A stretch of DNA of 64,000 bases from an uncultured Bacteroides sp. (GTDB taxonomy: Bacteria > Bacteroidota > Bacteroidia > Bacteroidales > Bacteroidaceae): positions 1 through 64,000 of the forward strand of contig NZ_URFY01000015.1 in the NCBI RefSeq assembly GCF_900547205.1, in the 5' to 3' direction. Position numbers and translations under genes: made by a program. Below, one piece after another: positions 23,942-31,286 of the stretch (the first letter of the stretch is position 1; every line of letters starts with the position of its first letter). Under the pieces are notes generated by a model. That model was not told where the DNA came from. It saw only the letters and a program-made list of their open reading frames with translations, and made no database searches.

Positions 23942-25459
23942 ATGATAACGACACAGGACAAAGAGTTGCTTGCCCAAAAAGGCATAACGGAAGCGCAAAT
24001 AGCAGAGCAACTGGCTTGCTTCCGGACAGGTTTTCCGTATTTAAGATTGGATGCTGCCGCTTCCATCGAAAAAGGCATATTGGCTCCCGATGCAGAAGAG
24101 CAGAAAGCTTATCTGGCAGCGTGGGATACCTATAAGAATGCGGATAAGACCATTGTGAAGTTCGTACCCGCCTCCGGTGCTGCGAGCCGTATGTTCAAGA
24201 ACCTATTCGAGTTCCTGTCGGCTGATTATGACGTACCTACTACGAAGTTTGAACAGGCTTTCTTTGAGGGCATCGAGAATTTCGCGTTCTATGATGACTT
24301 GAATGTAGCCTGCCAGCGCACTGCCGGTAAAGACATCTCCGGGCTGATGGAAGAAGGCAACTACAAAGCTATGGTGAATGCCCTGCTCGATACTGCCGGA
24401 CTCAATTATGGCGCTCTCCCCAAAGGATTGCTCAAATTCCACAAATACCCCGAAGGCCCGCGCACTCCCCTCGAAGAACATCTTGCCGAAGGTGCCATGT
24501 ATGCTGCCGGAAAGAGTGGTAAAGTCAACGTTCACTTCACCGTGTCTACCGAACACCGCGAACTATTCAAGAAACTGGTGGAAGAGAAAACTGCCGATTT
24601 TGCCAAACGTTATGGAGTAGATTACTACATCACCTTCTCCGAGCAGAAACCGAGTACGGATACCATCGCCGCAGATATGGACAACCAACCGTTCCGCGAT
24701 AATGGCAAACTGCTGTTCCGCCCGGGCGGTCACGGTGCGCTGATAGAGAATCTTAATGATCTGGATGCTGACATCATCTTTATCAAGAACATCGACAACG
24801 TAGTCCCTGATAAATTGAAAGACGATACTGTGACTTATAAGAAGCTGATTGCCGGTGTACTTGTGTCTCTGCAGAAGCAAGCCTTCGAATATCTCGAGCT
24901 GCTCGATAGCGGTAAATATACCAACGACCAACTGATGGAGATGCTGCAATTCCTACAGAAGAAACTATTCTGTAAGAATCCGGAGACTAAGAATCTGGAA
25001 GACTCCGAACTGGCTATCTATCTGAAGAACAAGTTGAACCGTCCGATGCGTGTCTGCGGGATGGTGAAAAACGTGGGAGAACCGGGTGGCGGTCCGTTCC
25101 TGGCATACAACAGTGATGGAACCATCTCCCTGCAAATCCTCGAAAGCTCTCAAATAGACATGGACAATCCTGTAAATAAGGAAATGTTTGAGAAGGGAAC
25201 ACACTTCAATCCGGTGGATTTGGTATGTGCCGTGCGCGATTATAAAGGACATAAGTTCGATTTGGCACAGTTTGTAGACAAGGCTACAGGTTTCATCTCT
25301 TACAAGTCGAAGAATGGCAAAGACCTGAAAGCCCTCGAACTCCCCGGTCTGTGGAATGGTGCGATGAGTGATTGGAATACGGTTTTCGTAGAAGTTCCTC
25401 TTACTACCTTCAATCCGGTGAAGACGGTGAACGATTTGTTGCGCGAACAACATCAGTAA
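23942..25459 (+). CDS. DUF4301 family protein (nucleotidyltransferase-like)
   Basis: A 505-residue soluble protein that I recognise as the Bacteroidota family DUF4301. No function is established that I know of. Two segments recall sugar-nucleotide pyrophosphorylases: FVPASGAASRMFK (glycine-rich loop with basic residue) near residue 75, and FRPGGHGALIENLND near 260, followed by DADIIFIKNIDNVVPD, where such enzymes bind the metal and nucleotide. A third conserved block is CGMVKNVGEPGGGPF near 380. I infer a nucleotidyltransferase fold. It is divergent from relA and appears monocistronic. Confidence 0.75.
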   Translation: MITTQDKELLAQKGITEAQIAEQLACFRTGFPYLRLDAAASIEKGILAPDAEEQKAYLAAWDTYKNADKTIVKFVPASGAASRMFKNLFEFLSADYDVPTTKFEQAFFEGIENFAFYDDLNVACQRTAGKDISGLMEEGNYKAMVNALLDTAGLNYGALPKGLLKFHKYPEGPRTPLEEHLAEGAMYAAGKSGKVNVHFTVSTEHRELFKKLVEEKTADFAKRYGVDYYITFSEQKPSTDTIAADMDNQPFRDNGKLLFRPGGHGALIENLNDLDADIIFIKNIDNVVPDKLKDDTVTYKKLIAGVLVSLQKQAFEYLELLDSGKYTNDQLMEMLQFLQKKLFCKNPETKNLEDSELAIYLKNKLNRPMRVCGMVKNVGEPGGGPFLAYNSDGTISLQILESSQIDMDNPVNKEMFEKGTHFNPVDLVCAVRDYKGHKFDLAQFVDKATGFISYKSKNGKDLKALELPGLWNGAMSDWNTVFVEVPLTTFNPVKTVNDLLREQHQ

Positions 25460-25506
25460 GATTATGTTTTAAGAAATTAGCACTATTCAACTGTGACTGA
25501 CTAAAA

Positions 25507-25662
25507 AGTCGGTAGTATCTTCAAGCTCCCCTCCTTCGGGAAGGAGGGGTGGTAGGTGAATGCACAAATTGGTGGTAATCAATAAGCTGTGTGCTTGCCT
25601 ACCACCTCCCCCCTACGGGTACTCCTCTTTCCCGAAGGAGGAGAGTTGTGATAGTATCGGCT
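25507..25662. repeat. G-rich palindromic element with terminal inverted repeats
   Basis: The ends (AGTCGGTAGTATCTTCAA at the left, TTGTGATAGTATCGGCT at the right) are imperfect inverted repeats. Inside, CTCCCCTCCTTCGGGAAGG and GGTGGTAGG pair with CCTACCACC and CCCGAAGGAGGAG. Its reverse complement shares GTACCCGTAGGGG and GAGGTGGTAGG with the centre of the element at 5428-5562. Partial copies lie at 60808-60850 and 42265-42315. It has no gene. Confidence 0.8.
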
Positions 25663-25706
25663 ATATTTAGTTCCAACAGACCATATTAAAAAAGAGTGTT
25701 TAGGAT

Positions 25707-26330
25707 ATGAACAAGATAGAAAAAGTGATTGACCTTGCAACGTGGAACAGGAAGGAACATTTCGAACATTTTAGTGCATTCGATGATCCGTTCTTCGGAG
25801 TGACGGTCAATGTAGACTGCACGCGCTCCCACCAAGAGGCAAAGGCTAAAGGCGTTTCCTTTTCCCTTCTGATTCTTCATCGGATTATAACAGCGGCCAG
25901 TAAGGTGGAAGAGTTTCGCTACCGCATCGAAGGCGATAGGGTGGTATGCTACGACAGCCTTTTCCCCGAAGCCACCGTGGGACGTACCGACCATACCTTT
26001 TCTTTTGCAGCCTTTGAATACGACGCCAACGAGCGAACCTTCATCGACAAAGCAAAGGCCGAGATGGAACGTCTGCAACAGACTACCGGACTGAACAAAG
26101 GCGGAACTTTCCACCCCAATGCCATACACTATTCGGCTGTTCCGTGGCTTGCCTTTACCGACATGAAGCACCCCACCAATATGCGTTCGGGCGACAGCGT
26201 CCCTAAAATATCCACCGGAAAGTACTTCCGCGAAGGTGACCGGCTGTTGCTTCCCATCTCCGTAACGTGCCATCACGGACTGATGGACGGTTATCACGTT
26301 GCGAAGTTTATAGAACTCCTTGATTTATAG
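25707..26330 (+). CDS. Chloramphenicol acetyltransferase-like (CATase) protein
   Basis: A 207-residue acetyltransferase of the classical trimeric CAT fold. The catalytic motif is CHHGLMDGYHV near the C-terminus, matching HHxxxDG. The N-terminal WNRKEHFEHF resembles the family start. Many Bacteroides carry such chromosomal CAT-like genes without clear resistance, so the substrate may be another alcohol; the residues that bind chloramphenicol cannot be judged here. It is transcribed with or just ahead of the lipid A deacylase-like gene, 53 bp downstream. Confidence 0.8.
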   Translation: MNKIEKVIDLATWNRKEHFEHFSAFDDPFFGVTVNVDCTRSHQEAKAKGVSFSLLILHRIITAASKVEEFRYRIEGDRVVCYDSLFPEATVGRTDHTFSFAAFEYDANERTFIDKAKAEMERLQQTTGLNKGGTFHPNAIHYSAVPWLAFTDMKHPTNMRSGDSVPKISTGKYFREGDRLLLPISVTCHHGLMDGYHVAKFIELLDL

Positions 26331-26383
26331 ACTCCGGTCCGAACAGACAGGAAGCACATAAAAAAGACTAACAGAACTATTAT

Positions 26384-27760
26384 ATGAGAATAATGAAACC
26401 AAGATGGAAAGCCGTCCTTATTTGTATGGCATTGCTTTGGATGGGCAATAGTCCGTTATCCGCACAGGAGACGCCGCAGGAAGTACGTGAAGTGAAACAA
26501 GAAGTCAAGCAGCTTCAACGTGATATCCGTGACCTTCGTCGGGAAGTGCAGAAGTTGCAGGAAGAACTTGCCGGACTCCACCAGAACGACTTTCCGGGAT
26601 ACATGACCGATTCCATTGACACCTATACACCGCATCGCTTCATCCACCAACTGGGGGTAGAAGCACGGCCGCAATATGTCTTTCCTACCAATCCCTTCTT
26701 TCAAGGAGAGAATGAACGCTGGAAACCGATTCGTTCCTCCTTTGCCGCCCACCTGAAGTACTCCTTCAAATTTCGTCCCAACACTTGTGCCGATCGCATC
26801 TATGGGGGAGCTTATCAAGGTGTCGGACTGGCTTTCACCACCTTTGGCGAGAAGAAGCAGCTCGGAGATCCATTCACTTTCTATGTATTTCAGGGAGCGC
26901 GCATAGCGCAGTTCAATCCTCGTCTTTCCCTCAATTATGAATGGAACTTCGGCATCTCCGCCGGATGGCAGCCTTACGATAATGACTTTAACTCTTACAA
27001 CGGCGCGGTAGGCTCGCGAATGAATGCCTACCTGAATGCCGGAATTTACCTAAGCTGGGCCTTTTCACGTGATTTCGATTTGATAATCGGAGGAGATGTG
27101 ACTCATTTTTCCAATGGTAACACGAAGTTTCCCAATGCAGGAGTGAACACTACCGGAGCTAAAATAGGCGTGGTGTACAACTTCAACAGGGAGGAGAAAG
27201 ACCTTACCCAATCGTTCCTTAAACCTGTTGTGCCGCGATTCCCCAAACACGTCAGTTATGATGTGGTGTTGTTCGGCTCATGGCGTCGGAAGGGCGTATG
27301 GATGGGGGAGAAACAGATTGCTTCGCCCGGCAGTTATCCCGTGGCAGGGTTCAACATTGCACCTATGTATAATTGGGGCTATAAATTCCGTGCCGGACTC
27401 TCGCTGGACGGGGTGTACGATGGAAGTGCCAATGTATATATCGATGATAACGACGGCGAATATACCGGCTCTAGACGAAAATTCGTGCAACCGAGCGTCC
27501 AGCATCAACTAGGCTTGGGCGTTTCGGCACGCGCGGAGTATGTGATGCCTTATTTCACGATTGGCGTAGGCTTGGGAACCAACGTGCTGGGGCGTGGCGA
27601 CTTGCGTGGACTCTATCAGGTGTTTGCCCTGAAAATAAGCGTCACCCGAAGTTCCTTCCTCCACATCGGATACAATCTACAGGACTTCCAGACCCCCAAT
27701 TACCTGATGCTCGGACTCGGTTTCCGTTTGAATAATAAATATCCCAAAGTTCGACATTAA
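26384..27760 (+). CDS. PagL-like acyloxyacyl hydrolase with N-terminal coiled coil
   Basis: A 458-residue outer membrane protein. A signal peptide (hydrophobic core VLICMALLWMGNSPLSA) is followed by a charged coiled coil (about residues 32-66, heptads of VREVKQEVKQLQ type). The segment GGDVTHFSNGNTKFPNAG near residue 235 matches the PagL lipid A 3-O-deacylase active site, with His and Ser in HxS. The remainder is barrel-like beta-structure and ends in aromatic-rich strands. It may trim acyl chains of lipid A or another lipid. PagL itself is only about 180 residues, so the added coiled coil and the C-terminal half are extra. An alternative start is 26393. Confidence 0.65.
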   Translation: MRIMKPRWKAVLICMALLWMGNSPLSAQETPQEVREVKQEVKQLQRDIRDLRREVQKLQEELAGLHQNDFPGYMTDSIDTYTPHRFIHQLGVEARPQYVFPTNPFFQGENERWKPIRSSFAAHLKYSFKFRPNTCADRIYGGAYQGVGLAFTTFGEKKQLGDPFTFYVFQGARIAQFNPRLSLNYEWNFGISAGWQPYDNDFNSYNGAVGSRMNAYLNAGIYLSWAFSRDFDLIIGGDVTHFSNGNTKFPNAGVNTTGAKIGVVYNFNREEKDLTQSFLKPVVPRFPKHVSYDVVLFGSWRRKGVWMGEKQIASPGSYPVAGFNIAPMYNWGYKFRAGLSLDGVYDGSANVYIDDNDGEYTGSRRKFVQPSVQHQLGLGVSARAEYVMPYFTIGVGLGTNVLGRGDLRGLYQVFALKISVTRSSFLHIGYNLQDFQTPNYLMLGLGFRLNNKYPKVRH

Positions 27761-27812
27761 TATATAAGGTGTAACATTGATATACGTAAAGTTCGTCATT
27801 AATATAATAAGG
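27746..27812. repeat. Direct repeat across the deacylase stop codon
   Basis: AAAGTTCGACATTAATATA at 27746 recurs as AAAGTTCGTCATTAATATA at 27788, both ending in TAAGG. Between them lies a weaker copy, so CATTRATATA occurs at 27755, 27775 and 27797 (steps 20 and 22). The first copy encodes the last residues and stop of the gene. Confidence 0.7.
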
Positions 27813-27816
27813 TAAG

Positions 27817-28416
27817 ATGAAAAGTCAACTCACAGCAACCATTGAAGCCATCACTCCCGAAGAGTACGCACTTGCCGGGAAGGGCTGGACGATGGAATAT
27901 GGCTTTGCCGACACACCCTTCGGAACGTGTTTCATCGCATCCACTCCGAGTGGAATATGCAGTTTCCAGTTTGTCGATGATGATGCGGAAGCCATCTTGA
28001 CGGCTCACAAGCAAGAGTGGCATCAAGCCAACCATAGGCAGGATGATTCGATGGCAACAGCCCTTATCTGGGACATTTTCTCCAACACCCTGTCAAAGCG
28101 AGACGTACCCTTGAAGCTGCACGTCAAAGGCACTCCCTTCCAGATTGAAGTGTGGAAAGCACTGCTCGCCATCCCTTTGGGGGAGGTCGTGACATATGGC
28201 GAATTGTCACAACAGATGCATCGCGACAAAGCAGTTCGTGCCGTAGCTTCTGCCATTGCGCGCAATCCTGTCGGACTGATAATCCCCTGCCATCGGGTGA
28301 TACGCAGCGGTGGAGCCGTGGGGCAGTATCATTGGGGAAGCAGGCGAAAGGCGAATATGATAGCTTGGGAGAAACAATTTCCGATGAATGCAAACAATGT
28401 TCGCGAAATATACTAA
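27817..28416 (+). CDS. ogt: Methylated-DNA--protein-cysteine S-methyltransferase
   Basis: A 199-residue suicide DNA-repair protein that takes methyl groups from O6-methylguanine. The acceptor cysteine is in IIPCHRVI; GEVVTYGELSQQM and AVASAIARNPV form the helix-turn-helix and arginine finger region. The N-terminal about 100 residues form the usual RNase H-like domain. Single domain of Ogt type, without the AraC half of Ada. It lies downstream of the PagL-like gene and its stop codon overlaps the -7 element of purT. Confidence 0.92.
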   Translation: MKSQLTATIEAITPEEYALAGKGWTMEYGFADTPFGTCFIASTPSGICSFQFVDDDAEAILTAHKQEWHQANHRQDDSMATALIWDIFSNTLSKRDVPLKLHVKGTPFQIEVWKALLAIPLGEVVTYGELSQQMHRDKAVRAVASAIARNPVGLIIPCHRVIRSGGAVGQYHWGSRRKANMIAWEKQFPMNANNVREIY

Positions 28417-28421
28417 TTTTG
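28414..28421 (+). promoter_or_regulatory. -7 element of purT, overlapping the ogt stop codon
   Basis: TAATTTTG at 28414-28421 starts with the ogt stop codon TAA (28414-28416). It is 28 nt before the purT start. No -33 TTTG at the right place. Confidence 0.45.
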
Positions 28422-28448
28422 CATCACTAACATAAAACACTCAGAATA

Positions 28449-29615
28449 ATGAAGAAAATACTATTGCTCGGCTCCGGAGAGCTTGGAAAAGAGTTTGTCA
28501 TCTCAGCTCAACGCAAAGGACAACATATCATTGCCTGCGACTCATACGCGGGTGCACCTGCCATGCAAGTGGCCGATGAATATGAAATATTAGATATGCT
28601 GAACGGTGAAGAATTGGAACGTGTGGTGAAGAAACACCGTCCGGACATCATCGTGCCGGAGATTGAAGCCATCCGTACGGAACGTTTGTATGACTTCGAG
28701 AAAGAAGGAATACAGGTAGTGCCCAGTGCGCGCGCCGTCAACTTCACGATGAACCGGAAGGCCATCCGCGACCTTGCCGCCAAAGAACTTGGACTGAAAA
28801 CCGCCAACTATTTCTATGCCAAGACGTTGGACGAGTTGAAAGAAGCTGCTGCCAAAATCGGTTTCCCGTGTGTGGTCAAGCCATTGATGTCGTCATCGGG
28901 CAAAGGACAATCTCTCGTAAAGAGTGCCGACGAGCTGGAACACGCTTGGGAGTATGGCTGTAGTGGTAGCCGTGGTGATATCCGCGAACTGATTATCGAA
29001 GAATTTATCAAGTTCGACAGTGAAATCACGTTGCTGACCGTTACGCAGAAGAACGGACCGACCCTGTTTTGCCCTCCCATCGGACACGTGCAGAAGGGTG
29101 GTGATTACCGTGAAAGTTTCCAACCTGCACACATCGACCCGGCACACCTGAAAGAAGCCGAAGAGATGGCAGAGAAGGTGACCCGTGCCCTGACTGGCGC
29201 CGGACTTTGGGGAGTAGAGTTTTTCCTGAGTCATGAGAATGGAGTGTATTTCTCCGAACTATCTCCACGCCCGCACGACACGGGTATGGTGACACTGGCG
29301 GGAACGCAAAACCTCAATGAGTTTGAACTCCACTTGCGCGCTGTTCTCGGTCTTCCCATCCCGGGTATCAAGCAAGAGCGGATAGGAGCGAGTGCCGTTA
29401 TTCTTTCGCCCATCGCTAGTGAGGAGCGTCCCCGGTATCGCGGATTGGAAGAGGTGACGAAGGAGGAAGATACTTATCTTCGCATCTTCGGCAAGCCGTT
29501 TACTCGCGTCAATCGTCGCATGGGGGTAGTGCTTTGCTATGCTCCGGTAGGTTCCGATTTGGATGCTTTGCGCGATAAGGCGAAGAGGATTGCTGAGAAG
29601 GTGGAGGTATATTAA
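28449..29615 (+). CDS. purT: Formate-dependent phosphoribosylglycinamide formyltransferase
   Basis: A 388-residue ATP-grasp enzyme that makes formyl-GAR from GAR, formate and ATP, the folate-independent third step of purine synthesis. Features: LLLGSGELGKEF at the N-terminus, EIEAI, PCVVKPLMSSSGKGQS for ATP binding near residue 145, GVEFF and the PRPHDTGMVT substrate segment near 275, and a C-terminal domain with ILSP. Full family length. Formate use links it to the one-carbon genes fhs and glyA found later in the window. Confidence 0.95.
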   Translation: MKKILLLGSGELGKEFVISAQRKGQHIIACDSYAGAPAMQVADEYEILDMLNGEELERVVKKHRPDIIVPEIEAIRTERLYDFEKEGIQVVPSARAVNFTMNRKAIRDLAAKELGLKTANYFYAKTLDELKEAAAKIGFPCVVKPLMSSSGKGQSLVKSADELEHAWEYGCSGSRGDIRELIIEEFIKFDSEITLLTVTQKNGPTLFCPPIGHVQKGGDYRESFQPAHIDPAHLKEAEEMAEKVTRALTGAGLWGVEFFLSHENGVYFSELSPRPHDTGMVTLAGTQNLNEFELHLRAVLGLPIPGIKQERIGASAVILSPIASEERPRYRGLEEVTKEEDTYLRIFGKPFTRVNRRMGVVLCYAPVGSDLDALRDKAKRIAEKVEVY

Positions 29616-29629
29616 CAATACATAAACAT

Positions 29630-29742
29630 TTCACCACAGAGTAGTACAGAGTTTCACAGAGTAATAATTTACTTTCGGTCCTGTGTCCGTTTGTTCTTAC
29701 TGATAAAGAACTCTGTGAATCTCTGTGTTGCTCTGTGGTGAA
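29630..29742. repeat. Long CACAGAG-type palindrome between convergent purT and amidase genes
   Basis: The left arm TTCACCACAGAG...TTCACAGAGT pairs with the right arm AACTCTGTGAATCTC...CTCTGTGGTGAA over about 33 bp with few mismatches. It spans the whole gap between the two stop codons (29615 and 29744). A half copy is at 60716-60752. Confidence 0.85.
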
Positions 29743-29743
29743 C

Positions 29744-30190
29744 TCATTTATCCCATCCCGTCCCCGCCTCGAAGCAAGGGCAAGCCTTAATCCATTCTTC
29801 CGGTTCAATCTCCCCATTGCCGTTAAGGTCCGGGCTCAAGTCCCGATGTCCGCATATCCGGCAACCGGGATAGTCCTTTAGCAGTGTAAGAATCAATACT
29901 CGCAGCGAGTGTTTCTGCCATTGGGTACGTGTATCTTTCGGTTGTCCTTTGCAGTTGAGTCCTCCCTCATAACAAATGCCGATGCTCTCTCTGTTGAAAC
30001 CTTTCGCGTGTGCTCCGATTTTCTCTATTGGCCGGGTAGACTTGATATCGCCATTCTTGCGAATATAGAAATGATACCCCGTTCCGTTGAATCCGCGTCT
30101 GCGGTGGCAGGCTTCCAAGTCATATTCCGTAAAGCTCTTGTCCTCGCGTGTAGCTGAACAGTGAACTACTATCAGGTTAATTGTTCTCAT
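29744..30190 (-). CDS. N-acetylmuramoyl-L-alanine amidase (phage-type, Amidase_2/PGRP)
   Basis: A 148-residue zinc amidase of the T7-lysozyme fold that cuts the bond between MurNAc and the peptide stem. Zinc ligands: His in IVVHCSATR, His in CGHRDLSPD and Cys in ACPCF. The start at 30190 (MRTINL) was chosen because homologues begin at this strand; the upstream frame overlaps the neighbouring gene. There is no signal peptide, as in phage enzymes. The EF-hand-like stretch DLNGNGEIEPEE lies near the end. It is the last gene of the minus-strand cassette with HU, DnaB and DUF4248-like genes. Confidence 0.9.
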   Translation of the reverse strand: MRTINLIVVHCSATREDKSFTEYDLEACHRRRGFNGTGYHFYIRKNGDIKSTRPIEKIGAHAKGFNRESIGICYEGGLNCKGQPKDTRTQWQKHSLRVLILTLLKDYPGCRICGHRDLSPDLNGNGEIEPEEWIKACPCFEAGTGWDK

Positions 30191-30195
30191 AAGTT

Positions 30196-30477
30196 TCAAA
30201 AGCGTTGTGTACATTCCTTGTTGACACATTGCAGCACAGCCGCCTGCGCCAACTGTTCCCTTAGCGAGAAAATCTCCGTATGCATCTCCTTTACCCGCGA
30301 ACTTAGGTCGAAATAATCCTTCAATACCTTTTCCAACTGTTGCATCAGAAATGTATATTGGTCTTTTACCAGCTCACTGAACTCTTTCACTTCTTGTGCC
30401 ATGGCTTTGCGTTTCTTGCGATTGTTGCCCAAAAAGGGAAGAATCGCCATGATAATCTCAATAATTTTATCTATCAT
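30196..30477 (-). CDS. Small membrane-anchored coiled-coil protein, unknown
   Basis: A 93-residue protein. The first about 17 residues (MIDKIIEIIMAILPFLG) are hydrophobic, followed by a basic patch NNRKKRK and a long predicted coiled coil (residues 28-80, rich in E, K, L). It sits 5 bp upstream of the amidase gene, where phages carry holin or spanin genes, so a helper role for the amidase is possible. I recognise it only as a companion of such amidase genes in Bacteroides; the function is unknown. Confidence 0.65.
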   Translation of the reverse strand: MIDKIIEIIMAILPFLGNNRKKRKAMAQEVKEFSELVKDQYTFLMQQLEKVLKDYFDLSSRVKEMHTEIFSLREQLAQAAVLQCVNKECTQRF

Positions 30478-30620
30478 ATTAATATAAGGTATTTTAATTC
30501 AATAACTACTTGGGCGTGATGCCGCTTGTAACTTGGTGATGAGAATCGTTTTAGCATCTGTCGCTCCGAAGGGGGGAAGCGAAGAATCTCCTCCGGAGCG
30601 ACGGGTGCTTCATGGTGTCT

Positions 30621-31121
30621 TTATGCTGCCGGGTCGGGAGTCTCTCCGCCGCCGCCTTCGTTGCCGCCATCTCCGCTATCGGAGTCGGTGTTTTCTTCGC
30701 CCTTTCCGGCGAGTACGAAGTCCACGTTATTCTCGCCACGAGTGGCGGTGTGGCTGGTATTCACCAGGTGGAGTGCCTTGTCGGCAACAAACCGGACATT
30801 CACCCGGCGGATGCAACGCACCGTGCAATCCTTTTCTTTTTCTGTGCCTTCGCTGCACAGAGTGATGTGAAATGTACCCAATCCGTCAATCTTCACCTTG
30901 TCGCCCTGTGTGAGCGACAGGCGCAGCTGCTCTACAAAAGCCTCGATGACGTGCTTCACATCCCCCGCTGTGAGTGCGGTGTAGGTTTCGATGGCATCGG
31001 CCAGCCTGTGGATGTTCATCACTCTCACCGTACCCGTTTTTTGGCGTACGTAATACAACAACTGTGAATCTTTCTTGTTCACATACTTTCTGCGCTGATA
31101 GCGCTCTACTAATACATTCAT
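30621..31121 (-). CDS. HU-like DNA-binding protein with acidic/glycine-rich tail
   Basis: A 166-residue protein of the HU/IHF fold. The core (about 30-125) shows the helical pair LADAIETYTALTAGDVKHVIEAF and the strand KVKIDGLGTFHI, with an arm region rich in R and V. Compared with ordinary HU (about 90 residues) it has an N-terminal extension (RYQRRKYVNKK) and a low-complexity tail of D, S, G and E ending in PDPAA. Such HU-like variants occur in Bacteroides next to amidase and DUF4248 genes. It may bend or shield DNA of the element that carries it. Confidence 0.82.
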   Translation of the reverse strand: MNVLVERYQRRKYVNKKDSQLLYYVRQKTGTVRVMNIHRLADAIETYTALTAGDVKHVIEAFVEQLRLSLTQGDKVKIDGLGTFHITLCSEGTEKEKDCTVRCIRRVNVRFVADKALHLVNTSHTATRGENNVDFVLAGKGEENTDSDSGDGGNEGGGGETPDPAA

Positions 31122-31175
31122 AATTTGAAAAGTTAAGGTTTAAGTTATAATATTTTCTCTTCCCTGACGACCTTA

Positions 31176-31183
31176 CAAAGATA
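31176..31183 (-). promoter_or_regulatory. -7 element of the HU-like gene
   Basis: TATCTTTG on the minus strand, 55 nt before the start codon. The TTTG at 31201-31198 is too close (14 bp) to serve as -33. Confidence 0.45.
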
Positions 31184-31286
31184 CAACATCTGAGAGGCAA
31201 AGTCAAGTGTTTTGGCTTTTATTTGTTGGATAATTCAGAATAAATAATAGGGGTGAATATGCGATGGTATATGTATAGATAATGTG

